From: Trebonia sp963773105
GTDB taxonomy: Bacteria; Actinomycetota; Actinomycetes; Streptosporangiales; Streptosporangiaceae
NCBI GenBank assembly: GCA_963773105.1
Contig: CAVZAA010000001.1
Span: 124,001 to 188,000, forward strand
Reading direction: 5' to 3'
DNA length: 64,000 bases
Below the pieces are notes generated by a model, which did no database searches, had not been told where the DNA came from, and worked only from the letters and a program-made list of their open reading frames with translations. The stretch's first letter is position 1, and every line of letters begins with the position of its first letter. A program made the translations under genes and the position numbers. Shown here piece by piece: positions 60,126 to 64,000 of this stretch.

Positions 60126-60554
60126 CTACGTGGTCGGCATTCCGGGGAAGGCGACGGTGGTCCCGCGCCAGGCGACGGCCCGGTTCGCGGGCGGCTGCAT
60201 CGCCAGCGCGCCGAAGGATCTCAGCGTTCGGTCGGTCACGGCCACCAGGCCCAGGTAGGCCTGGGTCACGCCGTCCTCGAGGGCGGCGGCCAGCCGGACG
60301 GCCGAGGCCTCGCCGGTGACGGGGAACGGCAGCTGGTACGCGGGGCTCGCGGCGACCGGGGTCGCGCCGACCTTCACCAGCATCTGCTGCAGGGTGTCGC
60401 GCGCGTCCTGGTGCGCGATCCAGTCGGTGTGCGCCAGCGACCGGGGGTTGCCGGTAAGCATGGCGCCGACGACGCCGTAGCCGTAAATCGCCGCGTGCTC
60501 GGCCGCCAGGGCGGCTTGCAGGGCCGCGATCTCGGTCGCGCTTGGCGCCTTCAC
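60126..60554 (-). CDS. DUF4439 ferritin-like protein
   Basis: 142 aa from GTG 60554 (GTGA overlap with the upstream stop). Four-helix ferritin-like pattern: LQAALAAEHAAIYGYGVVGA with EH(A)AxYxY, then LAHTDWIAHQDARDTLQQML and LEDGVTQAYLGLVAVTDRTL. DUF4439 is actinobacterial and of unknown function, always near rimP. The paired lipoprotein gene upstream has the same fold, so the two probably form a complex. Confidence 0.85.
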   Translation of the reverse strand: MKAPSATEIAALQAALAAEHAAIYGYGVVGAMLTGNPRSLAHTDWIAHQDARDTLQQMLVKVGATPVAASPAYQLPFPVTGEASAVRLAAALEDGVTQAYLGLVAVTDRTLRSFGALAMQPPANRAVAWRGTTVAFPGMPTT

Positions 60555-61060
60555 GAACTCGGCCGATTCTGCTCGATCCGGGCCGCCAGCGTGGACACGT
60601 GGGTCGCCTCCGAGGTTGCGATCGACGCGTAGAGCTGCGCAAGCGACGGGGACGCGCCGCCAAGGCGGCTCAGGAGCGCCGCGACCGCGGCCTGCTCGGC
60701 GTCCCTGAGCTGAGTGAGCGCGCCCTCGGCGGTGGCGTCGAGGGCGGGTCGTGCCGTCACAGTGTCGGGGACCTTCTTGCCCGGCGGCTCGATGACGCGG
60801 GCGCGCAGCCGGACCAGGTGCGCCTGGTGCTCGGCCAGCAGCGGTGCGAGCGTCGGCCTGAGGCCGGAATAGCCGGCCATGGTCTTGTTGTATATCCAGA
60901 TTAGGTTCAGCTCGGCGGTCACGGCATGCAGCAGCATCCGCGTCTGGTCGGTCACCGGCGGAGGACCGCTAAGCACGGCCGGGCCTTTGCATGCGCTCAG
61001 CGCGAGAAACAGGGGCAACGTCGTGGGCGACGCGGCGAGCAACTGACGCCTTGACAGCAT
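60551..61060 (-). CDS. Ferritin-like lipoprotein
   Basis: 169 aa from ATG 61060. The start MLSRRQLLAASPTTLPLFLA then ALSACK is a twin-Arg-like signal with a lipobox (LSAC). The mature part is helical: LLHAVTAELNLIWIYNKTMA, LAPLLAEHQAHLVRLRARV and LYASIATSEATHVSTLAARI, with E...H pairs of a ferritin-like domain. It is coupled to DUF4439 by a GTGA overlap and is divergent from rimP. Likely exported and lipid-anchored. Confidence 0.82.
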   Translation of the reverse strand: MLSRRQLLAASPTTLPLFLALSACKGPAVLSGPPPVTDQTRMLLHAVTAELNLIWIYNKTMAGYSGLRPTLAPLLAEHQAHLVRLRARVIEPPGKKVPDTVTARPALDATAEGALTQLRDAEQAAVAALLSRLGGASPSLAQLYASIATSEATHVSTLAARIEQNRPSS

Positions 61061-61267
61061 AGGCTCTAAGCATGCCACGTCACCGCGGGTGACACGGGTG
61101 CGCGGCTACTGGGGCGGCGAGTCGCTGCTGCGGCGCGCGGGGCGGGCGGGTTTGCCGCCGCTTCGCGTCGGCGGCGGTACGCTGCGTCCGTGGCCTATAC
61201 GCTGGACCTGCGAAGATATAAGCCTAGGTGATAGTGGGTTCGGAGACTCGCGGACGAGGAGGTCGAG

Positions 61268-61849
61268 ATGCCCAGTGGCTCCCGTTCTGCGGTCGGCCCG
61301 GTGGAGGACAAGCGGCTGGCAGGACTCATCGAGCCCGTGGTCGCCTCAGCCGGAATGGACCTGGAGTCGGTGCGGATGTCGGTGGCCGGCAAGCGGCGGC
61401 TGCTGCGGATCGTGGTGGACGGCGACCACGGGGTGAGCCTGGACGACGCGGCCGACGTCAGCCGCGAGATTTCCGCGCTGCTCGACCAGGCCAGCGCGCT
61501 CGGCGACGTGCCGTACACCCTGGAGGTCTCCTCGCCCGGGGTGGACCGCCCGCTGACCGAGCCGAGGCACTGGCGGCGCGCGGTCGGCCGGCTGGTGAAG
61601 GTGAAGGTGACCGGGGAGGGCACGGTCGAAGGCCGGATAATGGCCGCGGACGCCGACGGCGTCACGCTTGACCTGGCCGGCGGCGAGCGCCGGTTCGGGC
61701 ACGGGGAGCTGGGCGCGGGCGCCGTCCAGATCGAGTTCGGGCGGATTCCGGATGCCGAACTCGACGAGTCAGAAGATCCGGAGCTTGCCGACGAAGAAGA
61801 CGGCAACGAAGACGAAGAAGACCTTGGAGCTGGCGGCGATGGACATTGA
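61268..61849 (+). CDS. rimP: Ribosome maturation factor RimP
   Basis: 193 aa from ATG 61268 (GAGGAGG upstream). Domain 1: LIEPVVASAGMDLESVRMSV, RRLLRIVVDGDHGVSLDDAA and YTLEVSSPGVDRPLTEPRHW; SH3-like domain 2: VGRLVKVKVTGEGTVEGRI. RimP is needed for 30S assembly. The acidic C-terminal tail (EDPELADEEDGNEDEEDLG) is typical. Overlaps nusA by eleven bases. Confidence 0.93.
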   Translation: MPSGSRSAVGPVEDKRLAGLIEPVVASAGMDLESVRMSVAGKRRLLRIVVDGDHGVSLDDAADVSREISALLDQASALGDVPYTLEVSSPGVDRPLTEPRHWRRAVGRLVKVKVTGEGTVEGRIMAADADGVTLDLAGGERRFGHGELGAGAVQIEFGRIPDAELDESEDPELADEEDGNEDEEDLGAGGDGH

Positions 61850-62876
61850 CCTGAGCGTGCTGCGCAGTCTCGAGAACGAGAAGGACATCTCGTCGGAAAC
61901 GGCCATCAAGGCGATCGAGGACGCGCTGCTGATGGCGTATCACAAGACCGAGGGCGCCAACCCGGCCGCGCGCGTCGAGGTGAACCGGGCGACCGGCCAC
62001 GTCACCGTCTGGGCGCGGGAGGCGGCCGAGGACGGGGTGACCGGGCGTGAGTACGACGACACCCCGGCCGGGTTCGGCCGGATCGCTGCGACCACCGCCA
62101 GGCAGGTGATCCTGCAGCGGCTGCGCGACGTCGAGGACGAGATCACCTTCGGCGAATACGCCGGGCACGAGGGCGACATCGTGGCGGGCGTGATCCAGCA
62201 GGGCCGGGATCCGCGCACGGTGCTCGTCGACCTCGGCAAGATCGAGGCCGTGCTGCCGCCCGCCGAACAGGTGCCAGGCGAGCGCTACGTGCACGGCGAG
62301 CGGATCAGGTGCTACGTCTGGCGGGTTCGCAAGGGGCACAAGGGCCCGTCCGTGACGCTCTCGCGCACCCACCCGGACCTGGTCAGGAAGCTGTTCGCGC
62401 TAGAGGTGCCCGAGATCGCGAGCGGCGCGGTGGAGATCGTCAAGATCGCCCGCGAGGCCGGGCACCGGACCAAGATCGCCGTGCAGTCCCACCAGCAGGG
62501 CGTGAACGCCAAGGGCGCCTGCATCGGCCCGGTCGGCAGCCGGGTTAGGAACGTGATGGCGGAGCTGCACGGAGAGAAGATCGACATCGTCGACTACTCC
62601 GATGACCCGGCCGAGTTCGTCGCCAACGCGCTCTCCCCGGCCCGGGTCACCCAGGTTGAGGTCGTCGACCGCGACGCGATGGAGGCGCGGGTGACGGTCC
62701 CCGACTACCAGCTCTCGCTCGCAATCGGCAAGGAAGGCCAGAACGCCCGCCTCGCCGCCCGCCTCACCGGCTGGCGGATCGACATCCGTTCCGACGGCGT
62801 GACGACCGCCCCTCCGGCCGGCGCGACATCCGGCTCGCGTTCCCCCGCCCGCGACACTCCCGACGCCGCCTCCTGA
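61839..62876 (+). CDS. nusA: Transcription termination/antitermination factor NusA
   Basis: 345 aa from ATG 61839. N-terminal RNAP-binding domain (ISSETAIKAIEDALLMAYHK), S1 domain near 110-190 (GDIVAGVIQQGRDPRTVLVD), then two KH domains: GACIGPVGSRVRNVMAEL and LAIGKEGQNARLAARLTGW. It lacks the C-terminal acidic repeats of enterobacteria, as is normal in actinobacteria. Overlaps rimP; 202 bases of GC-rich, gene-free sequence separate it from ylxR. Confidence 0.94.
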   Translation: MDIDLSVLRSLENEKDISSETAIKAIEDALLMAYHKTEGANPAARVEVNRATGHVTVWAREAAEDGVTGREYDDTPAGFGRIAATTARQVILQRLRDVEDEITFGEYAGHEGDIVAGVIQQGRDPRTVLVDLGKIEAVLPPAEQVPGERYVHGERIRCYVWRVRKGHKGPSVTLSRTHPDLVRKLFALEVPEIASGAVEIVKIAREAGHRTKIAVQSHQQGVNAKGACIGPVGSRVRNVMAELHGEKIDIVDYSDDPAEFVANALSPARVTQVEVVDRDAMEARVTVPDYQLSLAIGKEGQNARLAARLTGWRIDIRSDGVTTAPPAGATSGSRSPARDTPDAAS

Positions 62877-63078
62877 CGGAGGCTCCCTCCAACGCCAGCC
62901 CCCCGGGGAGCCAAAGGGCGCGCCCCTGTCTTCGGACTGAGGGGGGAGGGAGCGCAGCGACAGACCGACGAGGGAGAGGGCAGGGGTCCCCAGCGCCCGG
63001 TAAGCCGGGGGCTGGAAACAGAGCGGGGAGAGCACAGCCCGGAGGCGAGCGGGGAAAACAGGGTAGACTAGGGTGGCA

Positions 63079-63360
63079 ATGACCGCGCGAGCTGAGCTGC
63101 CTGAGTCGGGGAATCACCCCGTACGCACCTGTGTTGGCTGTAAGGCACGCGCGGCGAAGTCCAGCCTGCTTCGCCTAGTGGTGGACGGGGACGGCATCGT
63201 GCCCGACCCCCAAGCGCGGCAGCCCGGCCGGGGCGCGTACCTGCATCCCAGCCAGGCATGCTTCGAACTGGCGCAGCGGCGCCGGGCGTTCTCACGCGCA
63301 CTGCGCGCCCCGGGTTCGCTTAGCGCCGCACCGCTTGCTTCGTACCTTTCCCGGGACTGA
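63079..63360 (+). CDS. ylxR: YlxR (RnpM-like) RNA-binding protein
   Basis: 93 aa from ATG 63079 with AGGGTGG just upstream (a GTG two codons earlier is less likely). Signature VRTCVGCKARAAKSSLLRL, then DPQARQPGRGAYLHPSQACF. Members bind RNA, and the homologue in Bacillus modulates RNase P. Stands in the conserved nusA-ylxR-infB order. Confidence 0.9.
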   Translation: MTARAELPESGNHPVRTCVGCKARAAKSSLLRLVVDGDGIVPDPQARQPGRGAYLHPSQACFELAQRRRAFSRALRAPGSLSAAPLASYLSRD

Positions 63361-63537
63361 CAGCCGGGCATAACATAGCTGTCGGCAAGAGAGCGGGACG
63401 GTCAATGGCGACGGGAAGCAAGCTAGACAAGACGGAAAACCTGTACGGAAAGCAGGTCGAGAAGCGATGAGCGCTCGATGAGCACAAGGCGATGAACGGC
63501 ACGAACTGACGCCGACCCGGAGCACGCACGCTATGCG

Positions 63538-63562
63538 CCGGATCGGTTGATGATCCGGTTTT
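63538..63562 (+). terminator. Rho-independent terminator or attenuator upstream of infB
   Basis: CCGGATC (63538-63544) pairs with GATCCGG (63552-63558) on a seven-base loop, followed directly by TTTT. It sits about 33 bases before the infB start in a 234-base leader that otherwise has no gene. A second small hairpin (GGCCCAGGAAGGGCC) follows at 63565-63579. Together they suggest attenuation of infB. Confidence 0.65.
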
Positions 63563-63594
63563 AAGGCCCAGGAAGGGCCGAACAGAGGAGCATA

Positions 63595-64000
63595 GTGGCG
63601 AAGGTCCGGGTTTACGAACTCGCGAAAGAGTTCGGAGTAGAGAGCAAGGTCGTCATGACCAAGCTCGAGGAGATGGGCGAGTTCGTGCGTTCCGCGTCCT
63701 CGACGATCGAGGCGCCGGTGGTGCGCAAGCTTAAGGAGTCGCTCAACAGCGGTTCGGCCAAGCCGGACCGTAACGGCGGTGGCGCGGCGCCAGGTGGCCG
63801 CGACCAGGGCCGCCGTGATCAGGGTGGCCAGGTCCGCAGCGACCGAGGCCCGGCCCGGGTGCCCGACGGCGCCCCGGCGGCCGGCGGCCCCGTCGCCGCT
63901 CCGTCAGGCGCGCCAAGCGCGCCCGCCGCACCACTGGCCCCTGCCGCCGGTGCGGGTGTTAGGCCTGCGCCGCGGCCAGGTCCGCCGCGTCCTGTTCCGT
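63595..64000 (+). CDS. infB: Translation initiation factor IF-2, 3' end cut by window
   Basis: The first 135 codons are present from GTG 63595 (GAGGAG upstream). The N-terminal IF2_N domain is clear: VAKVRVYELAKEFGVESK, VVMTKLEEMGEFVRSASSTI and EAPVVRKLKESLNS. After this comes a Gly/Pro/Ala/Arg-rich low-complexity linker, typical of actinobacterial IF-2. The GTPase domain lies outside the window. IF-2 places initiator tRNA on the 30S subunit. Confidence 0.92.
   Translation, partial: MAKVRVYELAKEFGVESKVVMTKLEEMGEFVRSASSTIEAPVVRKLKESLNSGSAKPDRNGGGAAPGGRDQGRRDQGGQVRSDRGPARVPDGAPAAGGPVAAPSGAPSAPAAPLAPAAGAGVRPAPRPGPPRPVP

Overview
The window is chromosomal DNA from a high-GC mycothiol-producing actinobacterium. 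GTG starts, GTGA/ATGA stop-start overlaps, leaderless-looking starts, MshB, a seven-iron ferredoxin next to dapC, and several conserved actinobacterial neighbourhoods (yifB-dprA-xerC-rpsB-tsf-frr-cdsA-rlmN; mshB-DUF6113-fdxA-dapC-dapD; DUF4439-rimP-nusA-ylxR-infB) all fit. A soil Streptosporangiales-like lineage is plausible, but nothing here fixes the family.

Layout. 0-9 kb: yraN end, yifB, dprA, a beta-rich unknown protein, a XerC/D recombinase, then rpsB, tsf, frr and cdsA. pyrH, normally between tsf and frr, is absent, and tsf, frr and cdsA carry eight single-base indels in about 2 kb. 9-12.6 kb: an accessory block between cdsA and rlmN with a DUF1707 membrane protein, a VapBC pair with a frameshifted antitoxin, a nucleotidyltransferase and a SUFU-domain protein. 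12.7-20.7 kb: rlmN, a hexapeptide acyltransferase, an SPFH-RHH operon, PadR-HAAS, transposon remnants, two small enzyme-fold proteins and an ECF42-type sigma factor with its YCII/DGPF partner. 20.7-33.3 kb: secreted polysaccharide-active proteins (GH16-ricin; GH25-ricin, beta-propeller, GH25-ricin), a DUF4143 ATPase behind a periodic repeat array, a truncated FtsK-like gene and typA. 33.3-46.6 kb: sdhCAB, an S9 peptidase, mshB, rocD-ddaH and a VOC/flavoprotein/SDR operon. 46.6-52.2 kb: an IS605-type TnpB element and a decayed inverted second copy bracketing dapC, fdxA and a membrane-anchored protein. 52.2-64 kb: dapD, LOG protein, DivIVA-like, 3-methyladenine glycosylase, a PHP hydrolase, a HelD-like ATPase and the rimP-nusA-ylxR-infB operon, cut by the window edge.

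Working together: the first and last blocks are translation, transcription and DNA-uptake housekeeping; sdhCAB feeds respiration; dapC/dapD make diaminopimelate for the wall; mshB makes mycothiol; ddaH-rocD is an arginine-to-glutamate-semialdehyde type catabolic pair. The GH16/GH25/lectin genes look like an exported wall- or glucan-degrading set.

Read integrity matters. Twelve single-base frame breaks (tsf 3, frr 3, cdsA 2, vapB 1, sdhB 1, PHP hydrolase 2) lie in otherwise well-conserved genes, and correcting them restores exact-length proteins. Uncorrected sequencing or assembly indels are the simplest explanation, so the affected genes are listed as genes with interrupted frames. The most unusual non-coding signals are a four-copy 12-bp repeat with an exact 22-bp period before the DUF4143 gene, a nested pair of covarying 16-bp inverted repeats near 55.9 kb, and a double palindrome near 40.6 kb.
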